This document shows, piece by piece, positions 9,134-17,090 of a DNA stretch of 64,000 bases (the first letter of the stretch is position 1; each line of letters opens with the position of its first letter). The notes beneath the pieces are model-generated. The model ran no database searches, was not told the origin of the DNA, and saw nothing but the letters and a program-made list of their open reading frames with translations. The stretch is taken from positions 26,983 through 90,982 of the forward strand of contig DATKZY010000257.1 of the NCBI GenBank assembly GCA_035527715.1, given 5' to 3'. This DNA comes from DSUN01 sp035527715 (GTDB lineage: Bacteria; Planctomycetota; PUPC01; DSUN01). Both the position numbers and the translations under genes were made by a program.

Positions 9134-10219
9134 TCACAGCTTGGCGGGACCCGAACAGTCCTTTGGCCCGGCCGGAGTGTTCGACTCCAAGCGCTTAAGG
9201 ATCAAAGCAGCTACATCGTCTGCCGAGCGCTCCGCCACGTCTATGTAACCGTCAATCGAGAACAGGCCAGGGATTTCGGTGCTATCAAAGCGGAAAAGCA
9301 TGATGGCCGATGATTCTCGTCTCTTGATCAGATCCCGAATTGCGCGCCATTCTAGGCCGGGCCATTCCTTCCTCTCATAGTCCGCGCACAGGAAGACGGC
9401 GATCAGTTCCGACTGGTCGTGATAAAGGCCTTGGAGGTGCGTGTCGAGATTGGGGCGAGCGAACTCGGCCTCGTGGTACTTGTCGTAGAGAACCCGCTCC
9501 CGGCCGATCTTGTCCGCGAGGTGATCTGCGACGACCTGGACAAACTCCCTCTTTTCGCCCGGAAACGACAACGCCACGCGGAAGCGCTTGGCGCTGGCCG
9601 GCCCGCCGCGCGCCTCGCCCACCGCGCCGCCCTGTGGCGTACCCGCGCCCTCGGGCCGCCCCATCGGCGAGCCGCCGGGCATCTGACCTCTTGCCCGCTG
9701 CATCAACATCCGGGCCTCCAGCCTGTCAAGCAACACTTCCGCCTCTAGCAGAGAATCACGCGCGCCGCCGGGCAGCACACAGAAAGGCCAGCCCGGCCGC
9801 CGGCGGGGGGCATCATTCTGAATAGAGATCAGGCTCCTCCGCTCAACGACAGACACGAGATCTCGGCACTGCTCGCCGCATTGGCGGAGAGGGCTGGAAT
9901 CGATGCTCTCACACTCCATTGCTACGAGGATGGCCGTTTCGACGATATCGTGCAAGCCTACCAGGCTGGCCAACTCCCTCGAAACGGTGGCTTCGTAAGG
10001 ATCCTTCTGCGCGTGCTTCGCCTTGGCGATGATCATCTCCGCAAGGCGGAGTAAGGAACGCCAGATGATGATCGCTGTTAGCACATCAGAAGGGCTTGGT
10101 AGCGAAGGCAATTCAAAGCGTAGAGAATCAAGCCGCATGAAAAAGGAGGCAGGAACGGGCCTGTCTTGCCAATCAAGGAGGTCCTCGCCTGCCACTCGTA
10201 TCGTTTGGTCTTGGGTCAT
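9134..10219 (-). CDS. TIR-domain protein with helical N-terminal domain
   Basis: A 361-residue protein without a signal peptide. Residues about 45–130 are helical, and residues 175–208 form a Gly/Pro-rich linker. Residues about 211–345 form a TIR domain: the first strand is FRVALSFPG, then FVQVVADHLADKIG, a central LIAVFLCADY strand and an EWRAIRDL helix whose Glu290 is placed like the NADase glutamate of bacterial TIR enzymes. Bacterial TIR proteins typically degrade or convert NAD+, often as antiviral effectors; that role here is inferred from the family. The ATG at 10219 has GGAGGAAG five bases upstream. A weak promoter candidate (TTGCCT, 16 bases, TATCAG; 10266–10293) lies in the gap behind the zinc-ribbon gene. 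The TIR fold is likely; catalytic competence needs a structural alignment. Confidence 0.75.
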   Translation of the reverse strand: MTQDQTIRVAGEDLLDWQDRPVPASFFMRLDSLRFELPSLPSPSDVLTAIIIWRSLLRLAEMIIAKAKHAQKDPYEATVSRELASLVGLHDIVETAILVAMECESIDSSPLRQCGEQCRDLVSVVERRSLISIQNDAPRRRPGWPFCVLPGGARDSLLEAEVLLDRLEARMLMQRARGQMPGGSPMGRPEGAGTPQGGAVGEARGGPASAKRFRVALSFPGEKREFVQVVADHLADKIGRERVLYDKYHEAEFARPNLDTHLQGLYHDQSELIAVFLCADYERKEWPGLEWRAIRDLIKRRESSAIMLFRFDSTEIPGLFSIDGYIDVAERSADDVAALILKRLESNTPAGPKDCSGPAKL

Positions 10220-10325
10220 CGGGCTTCCTCCGATGCCGCTTCAGGGGAGGCCGCGCACGAGGTGACTGATAGCCTCATTCAGCGATCAGGCAAACCCCGG
10301 CCCGCGGTCTCACAACCCGATCATG

Positions 10326-10808
10326 TCATCCGCGCTTCAGTAACTCATCCAGGGGAACCAGGACCTCAGTGTAGGTGCACGTGCATGCATCGTTAGTGCA
10401 CTCATCAAACGGCGGCCTGAGTTTCTCATCGGCTATTGCTTCCTCCAGGCTAACGATCCTGCCATTCATCTGGTTACAGAACTCGCAGCCACCAACTGCG
10501 CCGAGAATCTTGATTCCGGCAACCATCCCCGACTTCTGCGAAGCGCGAAGTTCCCTGAGCACTTGACGGCGGTATGCCTTATGTTGCTTCTCCCGATGTC
10601 GGGCAGGTTTGCTCGGCGCGTGGTCTGCGGGCACGGGGGGAGCGGGCGGGGGAGGCGCGACAGGAGCGGGAGACTGAGAGGCCAAGCTTGGTGCCGGCGC
10701 TGCCGGCAGGCGCCCCACGGCCCCACAAGCTGCGCAGCGGACTCGTGCCCCTGCCTTGCCGTCGTCAAGGCGATAGAGCTTGCCACACTTGCACGTGTAA
10801 TCGATCAT
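10326..10808 (-). CDS. Zinc-ribbon protein with MuF-like Cys-rich C-terminus
   Basis: A 160-residue protein. ATG 10808 is preferred because a G-rich ribosome site lies five bases upstream; longer non-ATG starts are possible. Residues 4–30 are a zinc ribbon (CKC at 6–8, CAAC at 25–28) of the type found at the start of many planctomycete regulators. A Pro/Ala linker spans about 35–65, followed by a basic helix (70–90). Residues 107–150 carry GCEFC...NGRIVSLEE...DECTNDACTCTY, resembling the Cys-coordinated tail of phage Mu F/SPP1 gp7-type minor head proteins, a domain that also occurs outside phages. It lies 106 bp upstream of the TIR gene on the same strand and has its own promoter. The function is unknown; partnership with the TIR protein is inferred from position only. 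Confidence 0.65.
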   Translation of the reverse strand: MIDYTCKCGKLYRLDDGKAGARVRCAACGAVGRLPAAPAPSLASQSPAPVAPPPPAPPVPADHAPSKPARHREKQHKAYRRQVLRELRASQKSGMVAGIKILGAVGGCEFCNQMNGRIVSLEEAIADEKLRPPFDECTNDACTCTYTEVLVPLDELLKRG

Positions 10809-10852
10809 CTGCGTCCCCCCGGACACGGCTTCGTGGGTCTGCAAACACTCGC

Positions 10853-10881
10853 AGTATGGCGCCGGCCCCCGCCAGAGTCAA
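10853..10881 (-). promoter_or_regulatory. Candidate sigma-70-like promoter for the zinc-ribbon/TIR pair
   Basis: Read on the minus strand: TTGACT (10876–10881), a 17-base spacer, then CATACT (10853–10858). It lies 45 bases upstream of the zinc-ribbon ATG. Confidence 0.5.
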
Positions 10882-10955
10882 GCCCCGTGGAGGCGGCAGT
10901 GGGGTATCAACCGAGGCCGCGCGAGTCGGTTGCCGCAGCTCTGTCCAAGAGGGGG

Positions 10956-10984
10956 TGGACAACTCAAGCCATTCTGAGTATCCT
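10956..10984 (+). promoter_or_regulatory. Candidate promoter for the HzsA-like gene
   Basis: TGGACA (10956–10961), a 17-base spacer, then TATCCT (10979–10984). It gives a leader of about 105 bases that contains the 29-bp dispersed hairpin repeat. It is divergent from the zinc-ribbon promoter. Confidence 0.45.
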
Positions 10985-11045
10985 AGCGGGAGAGGGCGCG
11001 GTCGTGCGCCCACCGGAATGGCGATGCCGGCCAGCCCCCTTGCTT

Positions 11046-11074
11046 CTTCCGCGTGCAGGTATGCACGCCCTACC
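11046..11074. repeat. 29-bp dispersed hairpin repeat, copy 1
   Basis: This 29-bp sequence is the exact reverse complement of 26882–26910. Inside it GCGTGCA and TGCACGC (11051–11068) form a 7-bp stem with a 4-base loop. It lies in the presumed 5' leader of the HzsA-like gene, 24 bases before the ATG. Confidence 0.7.
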
Positions 11075-11097
11075 ACAGCAGAGGAGACGTGAAGACG

Positions 11098-14000
11098 ATG
11101 CCGTGGCGAGTTGTGGTTGCGTTGGCCATGTTGGCCACGACTTCGGTGGCAGGGGAGGGGGCGCCGAAGGCCCGGCCATTTGATGGCTGGACGCCCACCG
11201 CCGGCACGTGGAAGGCGAATGGCGAGGTCTACGTGCAGACCGAGTTGAAATCCGACTGCCGCGCCTTCGCCGAAGCCGCCACTTGGACCGATTACGTCTA
11301 CGAGGTCAAGGCCCGCAAGACCGGCGGGGCGGAGGGCTTCCTCGTCCTGTTCCGCGTCAAGGACCGCGATCACTTCTACTGGTGGAACATCGGCGGCTGG
11401 GGGAACAATGCCCACGCCGTCGAGACCCGCCCCAAGCGCGAGTTCGCCCACGTCCCAGGCCGCATCGAGACGGGGAAATGGTACGATGTCAAGGTGGTCG
11501 TCCAAGGCCCCTCGATCAGGTGCTATCTCGACGGCAAGCTGATCCACGACATGAAGGACGACACGTATCCGGCGGGCGGCATCGGCCTCGGCACCTGGGT
11601 CACGGCGGCGGAGTACAAGGATGTCTCCGTCGCCGCGCTCGATGGGCGAAAGCTCTACGGCGTGGACAAGATGACGCTCGTCGAGGGCTGCCTGAAGGAA
11701 CTGGGCACGGCGGGCGAGTCGCTTTGCAGGGAGGCCGATGCCCTTCGCGCCGCCGGCGCCAAGCCCGACGACCCCCGCTGGCAGCCGCTCTACAGCAAGG
11801 CCGCCGCGCTCTGCGACAAGCTCCGCAATGCCCGCCAGGCCATCGCCGCCATTGACCTCGCCACGCCCCGCGGCGCTCTCCAGCGCCTCGCCGCCGGCTT
11901 CCCCTTCGCCAAGGCGGAGGCCGAGGGACTCCTGAAGGAACTCGCCGCCGCCGAGAAGTTGCTGAAGGCCCTGCGCGACGCGCTCGCCGACGGGACTCAG
12001 CCCGACCTGGCTGCCCTGATGAAGATCGAGGAGACCCTGGGCAAGGCCGCCGCTTTCGAGCGGAAGCTCCTCATCCCCCGCTGCCCGCCCATCGCGTTCC
12101 TCAAGCGCAACGGCCACGGTCTCCGCGGCACCAATGCCACGATGCACTCGCACATGACCGGCGTCGGCTCCGCCATCTGCACCCTCGACCCTGCCACGGG
12201 CGCCACCAAGGTGATCTTCGAGGACAAGACGGGCTTCATCATGGACATGAGCCCGTCGTACGACGGCAAGCGGCTGGTCTTCACCTACAAGCGCGACGTG
12301 CCGAAGCGCGAGGATTCGCATCACATCTGGGAGATTAGCACCGATGGCACGGGGCTGCGCCAGATCACGAACGGCCGCTTCCACGACTTCAACCCAGTCT
12401 ACCTGCCCGACGGCCGCATCTGCTTCGCCTCCACGCGCGTCGAGGCCTACTCGATGTGCCAGGACTTCCTGGCCTGCGCCCTCTTCACCGTCAGCCCTGA
12501 TGGCAGCGACATCCGCCGACTCGAATACAGCACCCTCTGCGATGTCACCCCCTCGGTCATGGACGACGGCTCTGTCCTCTACTCGCGGTGGGAGTACCAG
12601 GACAAGAACATCTTCACCCACGAGATGCTCTGGACCATCAACCCCGACGGGACGCGGGTGCAGCTCTTCTACGGTAACACGCTCACCGTGCCGAACTCGA
12701 TGTACGGGGCGAAGCAGATCCCCGGCACGCGCAAGGTGATCTGCGTCATGGCCGCCCATCACCATCCGCCGCTCGGCGCCATCGGCCTCATTGACCGCAC
12801 CCTCGGCCACGAGAACGTCGAGAGCATCGTCAACATCACGCCCGAGGTCCCTTACACGCCTACGGTCGGCAGGACGTGGCGCGACACGAACTGGGGCCCT
12901 GGCGACAAGCTCTACCCCTGGTCCTACACCGACCCCTATCCCATCGCCGAGGATCTCTTCCTCGTCTCCTACGGCGGCCCGCTCACGGGCGGCCCGAAGC
13001 GCTACCGCCTGTTCCTGATGGACGCCAAGGGGAACAAGGCGCTCCTCTACGACGACCCGCAAACCTCGTGCTTCTGCCCCGTGCCACTGCGGCCGAGGCC
13101 GCGGCCCCACCAGTTCGTGGGGGCGCCGCCGGCGGAGCCGAAGGGCGAGGGACGCTTCTTCTGCTTCGACGTCTACCAGGGCCTCCTCGACAAAGGCGTC
13201 GAGCGCGGCCTGGTGAAGGAACTGCGCGTCATGTCGCAGCTCCCCAAGAAGTACAACACCGAAGGCCCCCGCTACTCCGACCACTATCCCGCCATCGGCG
13301 AGGGCACCTACTATGTGAAGCACAACTACGGCACCGTGCCCGTCGCCGACGACGGCTCGGTCTACTTCACCGCGCCCGCGGGCGTCGAGCTGTACTTCCA
13401 GGCCCTCGATGCCAACGGCAAAGAGGTCCGCCGCATGGGCACCGTCACCCAGCTTGTCAACGGCGAATCGCAGAACTGCATCGGCTGCCACGAGTCCCGC
13501 ACGCACGCGCCCTCGCCGCAGCTCCAATCGTGGAAGCGGCTGGCCAAGGGGCCCGACCGCATCACCCCGCCGCCCTGGGGCGAGGGGCCGGTGGACTTCG
13601 TGAAGCAGGTGCAGCCCGTGTTCGACAAGTACTGCGTCAAGTGCCACAGCGGCCCCACGCCCGACGGCGGCATTGACCTGTCGGGCGACAAAACCCGCCT
13701 GTTCAACATGGCCTTCGAGACGCTCGTCTTCACCCCCGGCCTCGTGGACCGCTACCACATCAACCCCGGCCCCACGGGCAACTTCCCACCGCTGGCGACC
13801 GGCTCGTGGGTGAGCCGCCTCACGAAGCTGCTCGAGGAGAAATACAAGCGCCTCAACGTGGACGACGAGAGCCGCCGCCGCATCTACACGTGGGTTGACG
13901 CCAATGTGCCTTACTACGGCACGTGGGACATGACGCGGCCCCACAGCTTCGGCGGGCGCGACACGTGGCTGGACGTGGGGGGCAGGCCGCTGCCCTGGTT

Positions 14001-14334
14001 CGCCGCGTTCCAGAAGGCCTACGGGGACGCCTTCGACAAGGCGGCGGGCGAGAGCAAGAAAGGGCGCCGCGGCCGCATTGCCAACGTCGCCCACACCGAC
14101 ATCAATCTCACCCACCCCGAGTGGAGCCGCGTGCTCGTGAAGAACCTGGCCAAGAGCGCCGGCGGCCTCGCCGACGACGCGAAGGCGGCTTTCAAGTCCA
14201 AGGACGACCCGAGCTACCAGGCCATCCTCAAGGCCATCGAGGGCGGCAAGGCGGCATTGCTTGCCAAGCCGCGGATCGACATGCCCGGCGCCGTCGCCAT
14301 TCCGCAGCAGCGCGACTTCGGGCGGACGTTCTAG
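11098..14334 (+). CDS. HzsA-like secreted protein: LamG-like domain, TolB-type propeller, two heme c motifs
   Basis: A 1078-residue protein with a signal peptide (VVVALAMLATTSVAG). Residues about 28–190 form a LamG/DUF1080-type jelly roll (FDGWTPTAGTW, YLDGKLIHDM). Residues about 195–330 are helical. Residues about 335–780 form a WD40/TolB-like propeller (FDFNPVYLPDGRICFAST-type strands) of the kind seen in hydrazine-synthase alpha-subunit relatives. CIGCH at 794–798 and CVKCH at 846–850 are two covalent heme c sites. Only the general HzsA-like architecture is shared; nothing else in the window suggests hydrazine metabolism. Such proteins are numerous in planctomycetes and of unknown function, probably exported redox proteins. 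ATG 11098 is chosen for the signal peptide, with GAGGAG 11 bases upstream. The esterase gene starts 14 bases downstream. Confidence 0.75.
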   Translation: MPWRVVVALAMLATTSVAGEGAPKARPFDGWTPTAGTWKANGEVYVQTELKSDCRAFAEAATWTDYVYEVKARKTGGAEGFLVLFRVKDRDHFYWWNIGGWGNNAHAVETRPKREFAHVPGRIETGKWYDVKVVVQGPSIRCYLDGKLIHDMKDDTYPAGGIGLGTWVTAAEYKDVSVAALDGRKLYGVDKMTLVEGCLKELGTAGESLCREADALRAAGAKPDDPRWQPLYSKAAALCDKLRNARQAIAAIDLATPRGALQRLAAGFPFAKAEAEGLLKELAAAEKLLKALRDALADGTQPDLAALMKIEETLGKAAAFERKLLIPRCPPIAFLKRNGHGLRGTNATMHSHMTGVGSAICTLDPATGATKVIFEDKTGFIMDMSPSYDGKRLVFTYKRDVPKREDSHHIWEISTDGTGLRQITNGRFHDFNPVYLPDGRICFASTRVEAYSMCQDFLACALFTVSPDGSDIRRLEYSTLCDVTPSVMDDGSVLYSRWEYQDKNIFTHEMLWTINPDGTRVQLFYGNTLTVPNSMYGAKQIPGTRKVICVMAAHHHPPLGAIGLIDRTLGHENVESIVNITPEVPYTPTVGRTWRDTNWGPGDKLYPWSYTDPYPIAEDLFLVSYGGPLTGGPKRYRLFLMDAKGNKALLYDDPQTSCFCPVPLRPRPRPHQFVGAPPAEPKGEGRFFCFDVYQGLLDKGVERGLVKELRVMSQLPKKYNTEGPRYSDHYPAIGEGTYYVKHNYGTVPVADDGSVYFTAPAGVELYFQALDANGKEVRRMGTVTQLVNGESQNCIGCHESRTHAPSPQLQSWKRLAKGPDRITPPPWGEGPVDFVKQVQPVFDKYCVKCHSGPTPDGGIDLSGDKTRLFNMAFETLVFTPGLVDRYHINPGPTGNFPPLATGSWVSRLTKLLEEKYKRLNVDDESRRRIYTWVDANVPYYGTWDMTRPHSFGGRDTWLDVGGRPLPWFAAFQKAYGDAFDKAAGESKKGRRGRIANVAHTDINLTHPEWSRVLVKNLAKSAGGLADDAKAAFKSKDDPSYQAILKAIEGGKAALLAKPRIDMPGAVAIPQQRDFGRTF

Positions 14335-14348
14335 GAGGCCACAGGCCA

Positions 14349-15572
14349 ATGCGGAAGCTTGCGGCGTTGTCTCTTATTGCAGGCGGGTTGACGGCCTTGT
14401 GTGCGACTGCGAGCCGCGGCGCTCAGCCCGAAGGGCCGATGTGGAACACGGCGGCGTTGTTCAAGCCGCCGAAAGCGGTTCCCGCCGAGGGTTTTCGCGC
14501 CGAGGGGATGCGGGCGGTGTTCTACGACGGCCTGTCGTACAGGGGCAAGCCCACGCGCGTCTTCGCCTGGCTCGGGATCCCGAAGACCGAGCCGGGCAAG
14601 AAGCTGCCGGGCATGGTGCTCGTCCACGGCGGCGGCGGCACGGCCTTCGCCAACTGGGTGAAGCTGTGGAACGACCGCGGCTACGCGGCCATCGCGATGG
14701 ACACCTGCGGCTGCGTGCCCAAAGGCTCGTACGGCAAGTGGCAGCGCGACGAGCAGGGCGGGCCGCCCGGCTGGGGCGGCTGGAAGCAGATCAACGAGCC
14801 ACGCGAAGACCAGTGGGCCTATCACGCCGTCGCCGACGTGCTTCTCGGGCACTCGCTGCTCCGCGCCCAGCCCGAGATGGACCCCGACCGGATCGGCCTC
14901 ACGGGCATCTCGTGGGGCGGCTACCTGGCGTGCATCGTGGCCGGAGTGGACCCCCGGCTCAAGTGCGTCGTGCCCGTCTACGGCTGCGGCTTCACCAGCG
15001 AGCACGGTTTCGCCGCCAACGTGGCCGCGCTGGGCAAGGAGGGCTCCGGCCGCTGGATGCGCTGGTGGGACCCGTCGGTCTACCTTGAGGACGCCCCGAT
15101 GCCGATGGCCTGGGTGACGGGCACGAACGACTTCGCCTACACGTTCAATGCGCTCCAGAAGTCGTATCGCCTGCCGAAGGGCCCTCGGACCCTGTGCATC
15201 CGCATTCGCATGCCCCACGGCCACGGGCCGGCAGGCGAGGCGCCGAAGGAGATTCACGCCTTCGCCGACAGCATTCTCAAGGGCGGCGACCCGCTGCCGA
15301 AGATCACGGGCCAGGGGCGCGAGGGCAACCAGGTGTGGGCCACTTTCGAGAGCAAGCGCCCCATCGCCAAGGCCGAGCTGTGCGTCACCCGCGCCGTAGG
15401 GAAATGGCAGAACCGCAAGTGGGAGGCCCTCCCAGCCCAACTCGCGCCCGGCAAGGTCGCGGCCACGCTCCCGGACGGCGTCACCGTCTACTACCTCAAC
15501 CTCGGCGATGACCGCGATTGCGTGGTGAGCACGGAGCACGTGGAGACGGCAGGCCCCGGCGCGCGGCCATGA
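14349..15572 (+). CDS. Secreted alpha/beta hydrolase (acetyl-xylan-esterase-like)
   Basis: A 407-residue protein with a signal peptide (LAALSLIAGGLTALCATAS). The alpha/beta-hydrolase elements are in order: the oxyanion segment LVHGGGG (91–97), the nucleophile elbow GISWGG with Ser188, Asp261 in TGTNDF, and His290 in MPHGHG. The first 55 residues after the signal are typical of the acetyl-xylan esterase/peptidase S9-like group. A beta-domain follows from about residue 315. ATG 14349 has AGGAGG (14333–14338) ten bases upstream, overlapping the stop region of the HzsA-like gene, so the two are probably co-transcribed. The substrate is probably an ester on a polysaccharide; that is inferred. Confidence 0.75.
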   Translation: MRKLAALSLIAGGLTALCATASRGAQPEGPMWNTAALFKPPKAVPAEGFRAEGMRAVFYDGLSYRGKPTRVFAWLGIPKTEPGKKLPGMVLVHGGGGTAFANWVKLWNDRGYAAIAMDTCGCVPKGSYGKWQRDEQGGPPGWGGWKQINEPREDQWAYHAVADVLLGHSLLRAQPEMDPDRIGLTGISWGGYLACIVAGVDPRLKCVVPVYGCGFTSEHGFAANVAALGKEGSGRWMRWWDPSVYLEDAPMPMAWVTGTNDFAYTFNALQKSYRLPKGPRTLCIRIRMPHGHGPAGEAPKEIHAFADSILKGGDPLPKITGQGREGNQVWATFESKRPIAKAELCVTRAVGKWQNRKWEALPAQLAPGKVAATLPDGVTVYYLNLGDDRDCVVSTEHVETAGPGARP

Positions 15573-15584
15573 GAGGGGGCCGGC

Positions 15585-16163
15585 TCAGAAGGGCACACGG
15601 TTGCCCTTCGCGATCATCACCACCACGATGAGCACGACGGCGAGCATCAGCCACTGCTCGCGGTTCTCGCGCCAGAAGGTGGCGGCGCTCCAGCCGAGCT
15701 TCGAGCGCTTCGGGTAGGGGCTCAGGCGCGGGATGAGGCTGCGGACCTGGCGGCAGTAGTCCACGTACTCCTGGCCGAAGTAGCCCTCGAGGCGCTTCGT
15801 CTCCTTCCTGAGCTTGCGGGGCATGTAGTTGAGGAAGAAGACGATCATCGCCAGGCCGAAGAGCGCATAGGTGTAATAGCTGTTCGCCAGCACTCCGAGG
15901 CCGACGAGCAGGAACAGGCGCCCCAGGTAGAGCGGGTCGCGCAGGTAGGCGTAGGGCCCCGACGTGGCGAGCCGCTGATTGCGGCGGAGATGGCCGGCGG
16001 CCCAGGCGCGAATCGCCACGCCCACCACGATGAGCGGGATGCCCACGGCGATCGTGAGCTGCGAGGGGGTGCCCAGCCACGCGAACAGGGCGCCGAAGGC
16101 CACGACCGCGAGCACCTTGGCCGCTTCGGCCGGGCGCGTGCGCCACTTGTCAATCAGCCCCAC
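15585..16163 (-). CDS. Isoprenylcysteine carboxyl methyltransferase-like membrane protein
   Basis: A 192-residue integral membrane protein with helices around residues 14–32, 36–54, 80–112 and 168–187. The SGPYAYLRDPLYLG segment is the signature of the ICMT/phospholipid-methyltransferase superfamily; members use S-adenosylmethionine to methylate lipid-linked or membrane substrates. The bacterial substrate is unknown. It starts at a GTG immediately after the stop of the kinase gene, with AGGAGGAG just upstream, so translation is probably coupled. It converges on the esterase gene with only 12 bp between stops, and no terminator is visible there. Confidence 0.75.
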   Translation of the reverse strand: MGLIDKWRTRPAEAAKVLAVVAFGALFAWLGTPSQLTIAVGIPLIVVGVAIRAWAAGHLRRNQRLATSGPYAYLRDPLYLGRLFLLVGLGVLANSYYTYALFGLAMIVFFLNYMPRKLRKETKRLEGYFGQEYVDYCRQVRSLIPRLSPYPKRSKLGWSAATFWRENREQWLMLAVVLIVVVMIAKGNRVPF

Positions 16164-16889
16164 TCATCTCCTCCTTCGGCCTCGACGCAGGCGGCCCAGG
16201 AAGTGGATCGCGCGGTAGATGAGGCCGGGCCGCACGTCAATCTCCACGCTCTCCCCGCACAGCTTGCGCCGGAGTTTCTGCACCTTGAGCTTTCGCATGA
16301 CCTGGAGGTTGTGGAAAATCCATCTGCTCAGCACCGGCACCCGCCCTCGCAGATACGACGTCGAGAAGTCCACCAGGTACGGCTGGCCCTCGCGGTCGCA
16401 CAGGATGTTCCTCATGTGCGGGTCGGCGTGAGCCACGCCACGCTCTTCCACGGCCACCATCAATTGCTCCAGGCGGTCTACGAAGCCCGGGGGCACTTGC
16501 CCCGCCTTCCTCAGGTCGTGGAGCGGCGTGGCCTCGATGAACTGCATCGAGAGGACGCAGGGGCCGTCGCGGGCGACGAACGCGGGCACGCCCTTGAGGC
16601 CGGCCAGGCGCCGCAGAGCCTGCTCCTCGCGGTTCAGGCACGCCCGCCCGTAGAGGCGTGCCAGCAGGCCGCGCTTCCGGTAGTCCTTCACCAGCGTGGG
16701 CGGCGTGGTGCCGAGCACGTAGATGTCGGCCTTCGTGCGGTTCCGGGGCTTCACGTCCAGCCGGCTGCTGCCTGTGGGCAGGGTCGGCGCCGCCGTCGGC
16801 GAGGGAGCAGCCTGTACGCCTGGTTTCACGCGACACGCCCCGGGAGGACGAAGTGGCGCCGCTTCGGGCACTGGACTCGGCCCGGCCAC
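16164..16889 (-). CDS. Lipopolysaccharide-kinase-type (Kdo kinase/InaA-like) protein kinase fold
   Basis: A 241-residue protein. It has a kinase-like strand with a lysine (TLVKDY), a catalytic loop HADPHMRN (the HxDxHxxN form of small-molecule and RIO/InaA kinases) and a metal-binding VDFS. It lacks long C-lobe extensions and is close to the size of Kdo/heptose kinases. Its phosphate acceptor is unknown; envelope glycolipid is an inference supported by the coupled membrane methyltransferase. The start is uncertain: GTG 16889 gives a low-complexity Pro/Ala N-terminus, and the conserved part begins near residue 44. A promoter at 16931–16959 fits a start close to 16889. Confidence 0.65.
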   Translation of the reverse strand: MAGPSPVPEAAPLRPPGACRVKPGVQAAPSPTAAPTLPTGSSRLDVKPRNRTKADIYVLGTTPPTLVKDYRKRGLLARLYGRACLNREEQALRRLAGLKGVPAFVARDGPCVLSMQFIEATPLHDLRKAGQVPPGFVDRLEQLMVAVEERGVAHADPHMRNILCDREGQPYLVDFSTSYLRGRVPVLSRWIFHNLQVMRKLKVQKLRRKLCGESVEIDVRPGLIYRAIHFLGRLRRGRRRR

Positions 16890-16930
16890 TCCCGCGCGAA
16901 GCCACGCGCGCGGGCGGCTCTGTGCCCATA

Positions 16931-16959
16931 AGAGTAGTCGCGCTCGCGTGAGTAGTCAA
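16931..16959 (-). promoter_or_regulatory. Candidate promoter for the kinase/methyltransferase pair
   Basis: Minus strand: TTGACT (16954–16959), a 17-base spacer, TACTCT (16931–16936). The octamer GAGTAGTC appears twice on the plus strand within it. It is divergent from the Gfo/Idh/MocA operon. Confidence 0.5.
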
Positions 16960-17025
16960 GAGTTTTTTCGCACATGTCGGGTGATCGCTCGCCCGGGCGC
17001 GTGCCGCATCGGCGGCATCCGCGAC

Positions 17026-17054
17026 TTGCAATCCTCGACGTGAGTTGCTAGCCT
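17026..17054 (+). promoter_or_regulatory. Candidate promoter for the Gfo/Idh/MocA operon
   Basis: TTGCAA (17026–17031), a 17-base spacer, TAGCCT (17049–17054), 37 bases before the first ATG. The -10 hexamer is identical to that before the ABC exporter gene. Confidence 0.4.
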
Positions 17055-17090
17055 CAGGCGTGGGAGCCAACCCGGTTCGAGGGCCGAGCG

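Noticed and set aside
11098..14334. Hydrazine synthase subunit implying anammox
   Set aside because: Only the general propeller-plus-heme layout is shared. It has a sugar-binding type domain and carbohydrate neighbours, and no other anammox gene is present.
10765..14349. An 1194-residue minus-strand open frame opposite the HzsA-like gene
   Set aside because: The plus strand holds heme motifs, a signal peptide and a promoter. The antisense product is low-complexity and is read through the intergenic repeat.
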